DNA of 8,220 nt, taken from Kiritimatiellales bacterium (lineage in GTDB: Bacteria; Verrucomicrobiota; Kiritimatiellia; Kiritimatiellales; Pontiellaceae). Below are positions 1 to 4,910 of this stretch, in pieces; the stretch's first letter is position 1; each line of letters starts with the position of its first letter. The stretch covers positions 1 through 8,220 of the forward strand of contig JABDQT010000069.1 of NCBI GenBank assembly GCA_013042165.1. The letters are read 5' to 3'. The notes under the pieces are model-generated. The model searched no databases, was not told the origin of the DNA, and worked only from the letters and a program-made list of their open reading frames with translations. A program made the translations under genes and the position numbers.

Positions 1-69
1 GCCGGCTTCACTTCGGTCGATGTCTGGTTCCAGTGCTTCAACTTCATGTCCATGCTCGCCATCAAATAG
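1..69 (+). CDS. cmoA: CmoA C-terminus (partial): carboxy-S-adenosyl-L-methionine synthase
   Basis: The window opens inside a reading frame of 22 codons that ends at TAG (67-69). The encoded tail contains WFQCFNF followed by a short hydrophobic end (SMLAIK). From memory, E. coli CmoA ends in a very similar way, with WFQCFNF near the C-terminus, and then runs a few residues further than this one. CmoA converts S-adenosylmethionine and prephenate into carboxy-SAM (Cx-SAM), the cofactor used by CmoB, in the cytoplasm. The next gene downstream is cmoB, the usual partner, which strongly supports the call despite the short fragment. The stop codon lies one base before a GC-rich REP hairpin (71-90), so the 3' end of the cmoA message probably carries that structure. 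Only the C-terminus is visible, so catalytic residues cannot be checked. Confidence 0.88.
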   Translation, partial: AGFTSVDVWFQCFNFMSMLAIK

Positions 70-70
70 T

Positions 71-94
71 GCCGGGTCGGGGGACCCGGCCTAC
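71..94 (-). repeat. REP unit A (GTAG-headed hairpin, reverse orientation)
   Basis: On the minus strand this reads GTAG followed by a perfect 8-bp stem (GCCGGGTC / GACCCGGC) closed by a CCCC loop, 24 nt in all. The hairpin itself is 71-90 and the complement of GTAG is 91-94. A GTAG tetranucleotide 5' to a palindrome is the known hallmark of REP sequences mobilised by REP-associated tyrosine transposases (RAYT/TnpA-REP, related to IS200/IS605). The unit begins one base after the cmoA stop codon. It could act as a 3'-end stabiliser or a weak terminator; no T-run follows, so a classical intrinsic terminator is not supported. Confidence 0.75.
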
Positions 95-99
95 ACGTT

Positions 100-123
100 G
101 TAGGCCCGCTGCCCTCAGCGGGC
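100..123 (+). repeat. REP unit B (GTAG-headed hairpin, forward orientation)
   Basis: GTAG (100-103) is followed by a perfect 8-bp stem (GCCCGCTG / CAGCGGGC) with a CCCT loop (112-115), 24 nt in all. It faces away from unit A, with the two GTAG ends separated by only 5 nt (95-99). The stem differs from that of unit A although the layout is identical. The stem ends 7 nt before the cmoB start codon at 131, leaving only a GATAAGA leader with no strong Shine-Dalgarno sequence. The hairpin may therefore affect ribosome access to cmoB. The short central palindrome 88-106 (GGCCTACA / TGTAGGCC, loop CGT) overlaps both hairpins by 3 nt and could form instead of them. Confidence 0.75.
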
Positions 124-130
124 GATAAGA

Positions 131-1135
131 ATGAAAATCGACTACACAGAATTTTACGAGCAGCTGAAAAACACACCACTCGAGCCGTGGATCGAGCTGC
201 TGCCGAAACGGATCGCCCATGGCCTGCGCTATGAACGCCACGGTCTTCTGCCTCAATGGGAGGAGGCACTCGCGAAACTTCCAAAGATCGTAGAAGCGAC
301 GCCCTCGTCGCTTTCCCCGCGCACGCAACGCGACGAGGGCGTCGCGTCTACGTTGGTTGATCTGAAAAATGAAGTCAGGGTGGATGGGCAGCCGATCGAC
401 GGACTCGAAGAGTTGCTTAAGGCATTCCATCCGTGGCGCAAGGGGCCGTATCACATCCACGGTGTGGATATCGATACCGAGTGGCGCTCCGACTGGAAGT
501 GGGACCGGGTGCTGCCGCACCTTCAACCGCTCAAAGGCCGCACCATCCTTGATGTCGGCTGCGGCAACGGCTACCACTGCTGGCGCATGGCGGGTGAAGG
601 AGCCAGGCTGGTCGTCGGCGTCGACCCCTCGCCCATGTTTGTCTGCCAGTTTTTCGCCATGAAAAACTTTATCCGGAATCCCCGCGCATGGGTACTGCCG
701 CTCGGCATCGAGGATGTACCGGCAGCGCCGGGGGCCTTCGATACCGTTTTTTCCATGGGCGTGCTCTACCATCGCAAGGATCCGCTGGAGCACATTGAGC
801 AGCTCAAGTCGTTCCTGCAGCCGGGCGGTGAACTGGTCATCGAAACGCTGGTCGTCGATGGTCCTGTGGGCCATGCGCTGACACCCGAAGGACGCTATGC
901 CAAGATGCGCAACGTCTGGTCGATCCCTTCAGTGCCGACCCTCGAACGCTGGCTTCGCGATTGCGGACTGGATAATATCCGAACGGTTGACGTCACCGCG
1001 ACCTCCATCGAGGAGCAGCACTCCACAGAGTGGATGACCTTTGAATCACTTCCCGACTTCCTCGACCCCGACGATCCATCAAGAACCGTCGAAGGCCACC
1101 CCGCCCCCAAACGCGCCGTCATGCTGGCTCAATAA
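131..1135 (+). CDS. cmoB: CmoB, tRNA U34 carboxymethyltransferase (with in-frame REPIN insertion)
   Basis: CmoB transfers the carboxymethyl group of Cx-SAM to 5-hydroxyuridine at position 34 of tRNA, giving cmo5U, which widens wobble decoding. The 334-residue protein matches E. coli CmoB (about 323 residues, recalled from memory) along its length. The N-terminal part has LPKRIA and HGLLPQW. The linker PWRKGP (101-106) and DTEWRSDWKWDRVLPHL (115-131) are conserved. The Rossmann SAM-binding motif ILDVGCGNGYH is at 139-149, with SMGVLYHR at 208-215 and EGHPAPKRAV at the end. The ligand residues known in E. coli correspond to K104, W118, K123, G143, D165, M209, Y213 and R328; all are present at a constant offset of 13. 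Before residue 53 the offset is only 1, so about 12 net residues were added between 53 and 104, where a palindromic REPIN (290-351) encodes residues 54-74. The gene follows cmoA. The start matches the family N-terminus but has only a weak ribosome site. Confidence 0.96.
   Translation: MKIDYTEFYEQLKNTPLEPWIELLPKRIAHGLRYERHGLLPQWEEALAKLPKIVEATPSSLSPRTQRDEGVASTLVDLKNEVRVDGQPIDGLEELLKAFHPWRKGPYHIHGVDIDTEWRSDWKWDRVLPHLQPLKGRTILDVGCGNGYHCWRMAGEGARLVVGVDPSPMFVCQFFAMKNFIRNPRAWVLPLGIEDVPAAPGAFDTVFSMGVLYHRKDPLEHIEQLKSFLQPGGELVIETLVVDGPVGHALTPEGRYAKMRNVWSIPSVPTLERWLRDCGLDNIRTVDVTATSIEEQHSTEWMTFESLPDFLDPDDPSRTVEGHPAPKRAVMLAQ
290..351. repeat. REPIN: inverted pair of REP units inside cmoB
   Basis: Two 24-nt REP units face each other. 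Unit 1 (290-313, forward) is GTAG plus stem AAGCGACG / CGTCGCTT with loop CCCT. Unit 2 (328-351, reverse) reads on the minus strand as GTAG plus stem ACGCGACG / CGTCGCGT with loop CCCT. They are separated by a 14-nt spacer (314-327), so the GTAG ends lie outermost, as in the REPIN arrangement of doublet REPs. Flanking C289 and G352 extend the symmetry by one base. In the cmoB frame, 290-352 is exactly 21 codons (residues 54-74, ATPSS near one end and DEGVAST at the other) with no stop. The next frame is closed at once by the TAG inside GTAG. No transposase is present in the window, so the element would need a RAYT elsewhere. This resembles in principle the Rickettsia palindromic elements found inside genes. 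Confidence 0.8.
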
Positions 1136-1216
1136 ATGCGTGTACTTCAGTAAGCCTATGTGATACCGCTTATTTTCAATATAAGCATAAGCTAATGTAT
1201 TAACTGGAGAGCCCCT
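1136..1216 (+). promoter_or_regulatory. AT-rich leader of the PEP-CTERM gene, with possible -10 and ATAAGC repeats
   Basis: This 81-nt gap is clearly AT-richer than the flanking genes. It contains GCTTAT (1168-1173), a 7-nt loop, then ATAAGC (1181-1186), a 6-bp inverted repeat, with a second direct copy of ATAAGC at 1187-1192. TATAAG (1180-1185) is a plausible -10 box, but no convincing -35 lies 16-18 nt upstream. A clear GGAG Shine-Dalgarno (1206-1209) sits 7 nt before the GTG start at 1217. The inverted repeat could be an operator or the end of the cmoB transcript; there is no T-run to support a terminator. The promoter reading is an inference. Confidence 0.3.
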
Positions 1217-2524
1217 GTGAAACGAATTACACCTTGTCTTTTAGTTGCCGCGATTGCGTGCTCGGCCAGCGCAACCTGGCTCGACTTAAACAGTGCAATC
1301 CTAGACCTGACAGGAGCAGACACCTCATCTTCGACGTATTCCGACGCGCTCTCGGTGCAGGCAACCACCGCTGGTGACGTACTGGTCATCAGCACATTCT
1401 CAACGGAAGCCGCGAACAAAACCGGTCTCGGTGAATGGCAGTTGAGTTATGGAGGCCAAACCTCAACATCCATCAGCAGAACGCTCGATAGCAAAAACGA
1501 TATCGGCATTGCCTCCGTTGTGCATGTTTTCACCAACGTTACCGGAGGCAGTAACATCAACCTTCAGCACCGTACCTCAGCCAACGATACGCTTACCACC
1601 AGCGGAGCCAATCTTGTGGCCATACCGCTTACAACCTCCACTGGCGAAAAACTCAATCATGGTATTTATCAGCAGACTTCGGGATTTCAAACCGGATCAC
1701 CAACGTTTGTCGGCACCGGCATGCAGACCTCGGTGCAGCTCGACCGTGCATCCAATAATGGCATATACATTGCCGCTTCATTCAACGCTCAGGCCATAGA
1801 CGCCGCCGAAACCGGCTCGTGGCAATTGCAATACCGCCTCGCAGGAGGTTCCTGGGTCAACACCGGAACCGAGATGAAGCGGGCCATGGGGTCCACATCC
1901 GACAAGGGCGCGGTCACCTTATACGCTTTGGAGGAAGGACTGCCTCCGGGAACCTATGAGGTGCAGCTGGCGGGAAAATCCGAAACCGGGGAAACGGTCG
2001 AAACACTCAACGGCACCCTGGCTGCCGTAGCGCTCTCCTATACCAATGAAACAGGCGGTGGATACTTCGATGGATTTGCCGTGGATGACACATCACTCAA
2101 TGAGGTAGGCGGCCCCTATGACGGAGTGCAGCTCACGTTGAATCTTGAAAATCCCGATAGCGACGTTTTTACTTCCATGAGCTTCTATAGCAAGGCCGGA
2201 GTCGGGAAAAACCAAACCTCCGCCTTCGATCTATGGGCCACCAATGCCGTCTCGGAATACAGCAATCAGGGCAATCAGCGCCTCTTCGAAGATGGCACCG
2301 ATTTCGGATCCGGCGGATCGGTGGCATATTTCAGCAATGTAGAGGCGGGCGAACTCACTCTTTTCGGGCGTAAAGACGAAGTATCAGGTCAAAGTGAGGT
2401 GCCCGGCGTAACCCTCGTCGGGTTTTCCACCGAAGCCATCCCGGAGCCGGCCGTCATCACCTTATTTGCAGGCTGCGGCATCTCCATGATTTTCGTGCGG
2501 CGCATCTTCGGAAAACAGGCCTGA
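1217..2524 (+). CDS. Secreted PEP-CTERM protein with three tandem repeats of about 100-110 residues
   Basis: A 435-residue exported protein of unknown function. Residues 1-19 form a signal peptide: KR, a hydrophobic core LLVAAIAC, and cleavage after SASA. The C-terminus is a PEP-CTERM tail: IPEP (408-411), a hydrophobic segment (about 412-427) and the basic end VRRIFGK. In this known sorting system, exosortase recognises such tails and the protein is delivered to the cell surface or exopolysaccharide matrix. The body is rich in Ser, Thr, Gly and Asn and looks all-beta. I see three diverged copies of one module, at about 40-140, 165-276 and 300-405. Each has a strand pair anchored by EWQLSY (73-78), SWQLQY (201-206) or AFDLWA (336-341), and ends in a similar strand (NLVAIPLT, AAVALSYT, VTLVGFST). 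The start is GTG with a good GGAG 7 nt upstream. No exosortase gene is in the window. Its AT-richer leader sets it apart from cmoB, so it is probably transcribed alone. Confidence 0.88.
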   Translation: MKRITPCLLVAAIACSASATWLDLNSAILDLTGADTSSSTYSDALSVQATTAGDVLVISTFSTEAANKTGLGEWQLSYGGQTSTSISRTLDSKNDIGIASVVHVFTNVTGGSNINLQHRTSANDTLTTSGANLVAIPLTTSTGEKLNHGIYQQTSGFQTGSPTFVGTGMQTSVQLDRASNNGIYIAASFNAQAIDAAETGSWQLQYRLAGGSWVNTGTEMKRAMGSTSDKGAVTLYALEEGLPPGTYEVQLAGKSETGETVETLNGTLAAVALSYTNETGGGYFDGFAVDDTSLNEVGGPYDGVQLTLNLENPDSDVFTSMSFYSKAGVGKNQTSAFDLWATNAVSEYSNQGNQRLFEDGTDFGSGGSVAYFSNVEAGELTLFGRKDEVSGQSEVPGVTLVGFSTEAIPEPAVITLFAGCGISMIFVRRIFGKQA

Positions 2525-2592
2525 TTCCTGTATCCAAGGACATTGCCCTATACGCCTTCTTTTCCGTGTATTCGGTGATGCGAAGCGCGGCT

Positions 2593-2607
2593 GTCCATCG
2601 AATGGAC
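2593..2607. repeat. Small palindrome between the PEP-CTERM gene and avtA
   Basis: GTCCAT and ATGGAC form a perfect 6-bp inverted repeat around a CGA loop. GCG (2587-2589) and CGC (2608-2610) could extend it across a 3-nt bulge. It lies 69 nt after the PEP-CTERM stop codon and just upstream of the proposed avtA promoter. It may be a weak terminator or an operator, but there is no T-run and no second copy in the window. The rest of the 130-nt gap (2525-2654) holds nothing else I can identify. Confidence 0.3.
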
Positions 2608-2619
2608 CGCAATGAAACG

Positions 2620-2648
2620 TTGTGAAATGGCAATTTCGTGGCTAACCT
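2620..2648 (+). promoter_or_regulatory. Possible avtA promoter giving a leaderless transcript
   Basis: TTGTGA (2620-2625) and TAACCT (2643-2648) are separated by exactly 17 nt and resemble sigma70-type -35 and -10 boxes. The -10 ends 6 nt before the avtA ATG (2655), so transcription would start at or next to the start codon. That fits the complete lack of a Shine-Dalgarno sequence there; the bases before the ATG are CTCCAACC. The boxes are imperfect and the call is an inference. Confidence 0.35.
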
Positions 2649-2654
2649 CCAACC

Positions 2655-3905
2655 ATGAACCTCTCAAAGTTTGGTGAAAAGTTTACGCGCAAGGCGGGGA
2701 TCACCCAGCTGATGGACGATCTGGGCTCAGCGATGGCCGGCGGCGACATGCTGATGCTCGGCGGCGGCAACCCGGCCCACATTCCGGCCGTGCAGGATCG
2801 GTTCCGCCGGCGGATGGAAGAGATTCTTGCGGAGCCCCTCGGATTCGAAACGATGATCGGCAACTATGACGGATCGCGCGGTAACGAGGCGTTCATCGAA
2901 GCGCTGGCCGGAATGCTTCACGACACCTTCGGCTGGGATATCACCGCCAAAAACATTGCGCTGACGAATGGAAGCCAGAATGCCTTCTTCTGCCTTTTCA
3001 ACCTGTTTGCGGGCGATATGCCCGACGGTTCGAAAAAGAAAATCCTTTTTCCGCTGACGCTGGAATATATCGGCTATGGCGATGTGGGGCTGACGGACGA
3101 CTTTCTGACCGCACGCCTGCCGCACATTGAGCTGCTCGATGACGGACTGTTTAAATATCATGTCGATTTTGAGTCACTGGACATCGGTGATGATGTCGGC
3201 GCCATCTGTGTGTCGCGGCCGACCAATCCGACGGGCAACGTCTTGACGGACGATGAAATTATTCATCTCGACGCCATCGCCCGCGAAAAGGGTATCCCGC
3301 TAATCATCGACAATGCCTATGGCACGCCTTTCCCCGATATCATCTATACCGAAGCCCAGCCCATCTGGAATGAAAACACCGTGGTCTGCATGAGCCTCTC
3401 GAAATTCGGCCTGCCGAATCTGCGGACCGGTATTGTGATTGCCCGCGAAGAGATTGCCGCGGCCATTGCGGACATCAACGGCGTCATGCATCTTGCGCCG
3501 GGCGGCATCGGGGCGCGCATGGCGCTGGATCTGGTGCGCAGCGGAGAAATCATGCAGATCAGCCGCGAGATCGTACAGCCCTTCTATGAACGCAAGGCCA
3601 GACGAACTCTGGATCTTTTCCGAACTGAGCTCGACGGTCTGCCCTGCCGCATCCACAAGCCCGAAGGCGCCATCTTCCTGTGGCTCTGGTTCCAGGACCT
3701 GCCCTATCCATGTGAACGGCTTTACGAAGAGCTGAAGCAACGCAATACGCTGGTCATCCCCGGCCACCATTTTTTTCCGGGGCTGGAGAATGAATACTGG
3801 CAGCATAAGCATGAATGCATCCGGGTCACCTATGCCCAGGATGATGCCATCGTGGAGGAAGGCGTGAAGGTCATTGCCGATCAAGTCAGAAAGCTTTACG
3901 GGTGA
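2655..3905 (+). CDS. avtA: AvtA, valine-pyruvate aminotransferase
   Basis: A PLP-dependent fold-type I aminotransferase of 416 residues, the usual AvtA length. It catalyses L-valine + pyruvate <-> 2-oxoisovalerate + L-alanine, linking branched-chain amino acid and alanine metabolism in the cytoplasm. It aligns end to end with E. coli AvtA as I recall it: the N-terminus SKFGEKFTRKAGIT, MLGGGNPAHIP (34-44), NYDG (70-73), ALTNGSQNAFF (102-112), SRPTNPTGNV (187-196), IIDNAYGTPFP (217-227), SLSKFGLP (247-254), APGGIG (281-286), KPEGAIFLWLWF (335-346) and PGHHFFPGL (369-377). The PLP Schiff-base lysine is K250. N191, D219 and Y222 are the expected cofactor contacts, and R390 (CIRVTY) the carboxylate-binding arginine. 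The start is fixed by the conserved N-terminus although no ribosome site precedes it. Gaps of 130 nt upstream and 57 nt downstream suggest its own transcript. The downstream gap (3906-3962) holds no convincing terminator hairpin. Confidence 0.96.
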   Translation: MNLSKFGEKFTRKAGITQLMDDLGSAMAGGDMLMLGGGNPAHIPAVQDRFRRRMEEILAEPLGFETMIGNYDGSRGNEAFIEALAGMLHDTFGWDITAKNIALTNGSQNAFFCLFNLFAGDMPDGSKKKILFPLTLEYIGYGDVGLTDDFLTARLPHIELLDDGLFKYHVDFESLDIGDDVGAICVSRPTNPTGNVLTDDEIIHLDAIAREKGIPLIIDNAYGTPFPDIIYTEAQPIWNENTVVCMSLSKFGLPNLRTGIVIAREEIAAAIADINGVMHLAPGGIGARMALDLVRSGEIMQISREIVQPFYERKARRTLDLFRTELDGLPCRIHKPEGAIFLWLWFQDLPYPCERLYEELKQRNTLVIPGHHFFPGLENEYWQHKHECIRVTYAQDDAIVEEGVKVIADQVRKLYG

Positions 3906-3962
3906 CACATCGCTCCCCTTGGGCTAAGCTTTTCCCCTGTTCAACGCTATGCAGATAAACCC

Positions 3963-4910
3963 ATGAAAATTCATCTTTTTTTATTTTTCACGGCCGTGGC
4001 CGCACTAGGTATCGCCGACAACATTGTACTCAAGGGCGGAGCGCAAATCCTCGCCCCGGTCATCAAGCAGACCGACGATGCCAAGGTGGTGGATCTGGGT
4101 TACGACGTGCTGCGTATTCCCGCAAGCGAAATCATTGCAACCTATGATAACGAACCGGTTGAAGGCACGATTCCGGATGACACCAATCGACTCTATTCGG
4201 TTCAGGTGCCTGAACGCATCACAACGTCCGAGGCCTCGACGCTCTACGCCCCGGCCGTTGTACTGGTTAAAACCGCAGCGGGTCTGGGTTCGGGATTTTT
4301 CATCAACAAGGCCGGCTATCTCATCACCAACTTCCATGTGATCGCGGGCGAAAAAAAGATCTCCGTGACCCAGTTCCTGCAGGAGAATCAGATTTTGCGG
4401 AGAGTGGTGCACAAGGATGTGGAAATCGTTGCGGCTGCCCCGTTCCACGATCTGTGTGTGCTTCGGATCAAGAACTTCGATACCGAGATCACACCGGTGG
4501 TATTTGCGCCGGAGGAAGCGCTGCGCATCGGCGAAACCGTTTTCGCGATCGGGAACCCGCTCGGACTGGAGCGCACCGTAACCGAGGGCGTATTGAGCCA
4601 AACCCATCGAAACTTCGGCGGCATCCTGTATCTGCAGGTCGACGCTCCCGTGAACCCCGGCAACTCGGGCGGCCCCCTGTTCAATGCGCGCGGTCAGGTG
4701 ATCGGGGTCATCAATATGGGTGTGCCCAGCATGGAAGGCCTCAACTTCGCGATTCCCGCATTGCATACCAAGTATATCCTCGATCACATCGACGCCTTTG
4801 CCTACGACGCCACCAATCCCGAATCCGGGTTTGTGTATCCCGATCCGCCGCGGCGGCCCGGTAAGTTTTCTTCCGAACAAAAGGAGCAAATCCATGTCCC
4901 GATGCCTTAG
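3963..4910 (+). CDS. Exported HtrA-type (S1C) serine protease without PDZ domain
   Basis: A 315-residue secreted trypsin-fold protease. Residues 1-18 form a signal peptide (KIH, hydrophobic core, ALGIA), so it should act in the periplasm or cell envelope. The catalytic triad reads H125 in TNFHVI, D163 in HDLCVLRI and S235 in NPGNSGGPL. The segments IGNPLGLERTVTEGVLS (196-212) and LQVDAPVNPGNSGGPLF (224-240) are typical of the DegP/HtrA branch. Unlike DegP it has no PDZ domain: after the protease core only a proline-rich tail of about 35 residues remains. Between signal peptide and protease is a small extra module (about 20-65) with the phrase VVDLGYDVLRIPASEI; it looks like a short beta-domain, function unknown. 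No Shine-Dalgarno precedes the ATG (ATAAACCC lies directly upstream), so translation may be SD-independent. The gene overlaps the next by 17 nt and likely leads an operon with it. HtrA homologues do protein quality control or regulated proteolysis; the substrate here is unknown. Confidence 0.9.
   Translation: MKIHLFLFFTAVAALGIADNIVLKGGAQILAPVIKQTDDAKVVDLGYDVLRIPASEIIATYDNEPVEGTIPDDTNRLYSVQVPERITTSEASTLYAPAVVLVKTAAGLGSGFFINKAGYLITNFHVIAGEKKISVTQFLQENQILRRVVHKDVEIVAAAPFHDLCVLRIKNFDTEITPVVFAPEEALRIGETVFAIGNPLGLERTVTEGVLSQTHRNFGGILYLQVDAPVNPGNSGGPLFNARGQVIGVINMGVPSMEGLNFAIPALHTKYILDHIDAFAYDATNPESGFVYPDPPRRPGKFSSEQKEQIHVPMP
4882..4886 (+). promoter_or_regulatory. Ribosome binding site deciding the start of the DUF3352-like gene
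   Basis: AGGAG lies 7 nt before the ATG at 4894, inside the last codons of the protease gene. An in-frame ATG further upstream at 4720 has no ribosome site, and the peptide it would add is the out-of-frame shadow of the protease. The protein starting at 4894 begins with a proper signal peptide. The 4894 start is therefore preferred. Confidence 0.8.

Noticed and set aside
71..123. Intrinsic terminator after cmoA
   Set aside because: The hairpins are strong but no T-run follows either of them, and the GTAG heads and mirrored units are better explained as REP elements.
290..351. Frameshift or pseudogene in cmoB caused by the palindrome
   Set aside because: The frame is open on both sides and all ligand-binding residues downstream are present in the correct order and spacing.
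71..351. CRISPR array
   Set aside because: The repeats are only 24 nt, vary in stem sequence, occur in inverted pairs and lack regular unique spacers or cas genes.
62..874. Long open frame on the minus strand opposite cmoA-cmoB
   Set aside because: It is antisense to cmoB, which is certain by homology; the translation is Arg/Gln/Val-rich with no recognisable motif, a typical shadow in GC-rich DNA.
3906..3962. Terminator or promoter between avtA and the protease gene
   Set aside because: No hairpin with a T-run is present, and ATAAAC just before the ATG lacks a matching -35; the evidence is too weak to list.
4720..4893. Earlier in-frame ATG for the DUF3352-like gene
   Set aside because: It would add 58 residues read out of frame through the protease gene, has no ribosome site, and would bury the signal peptide.
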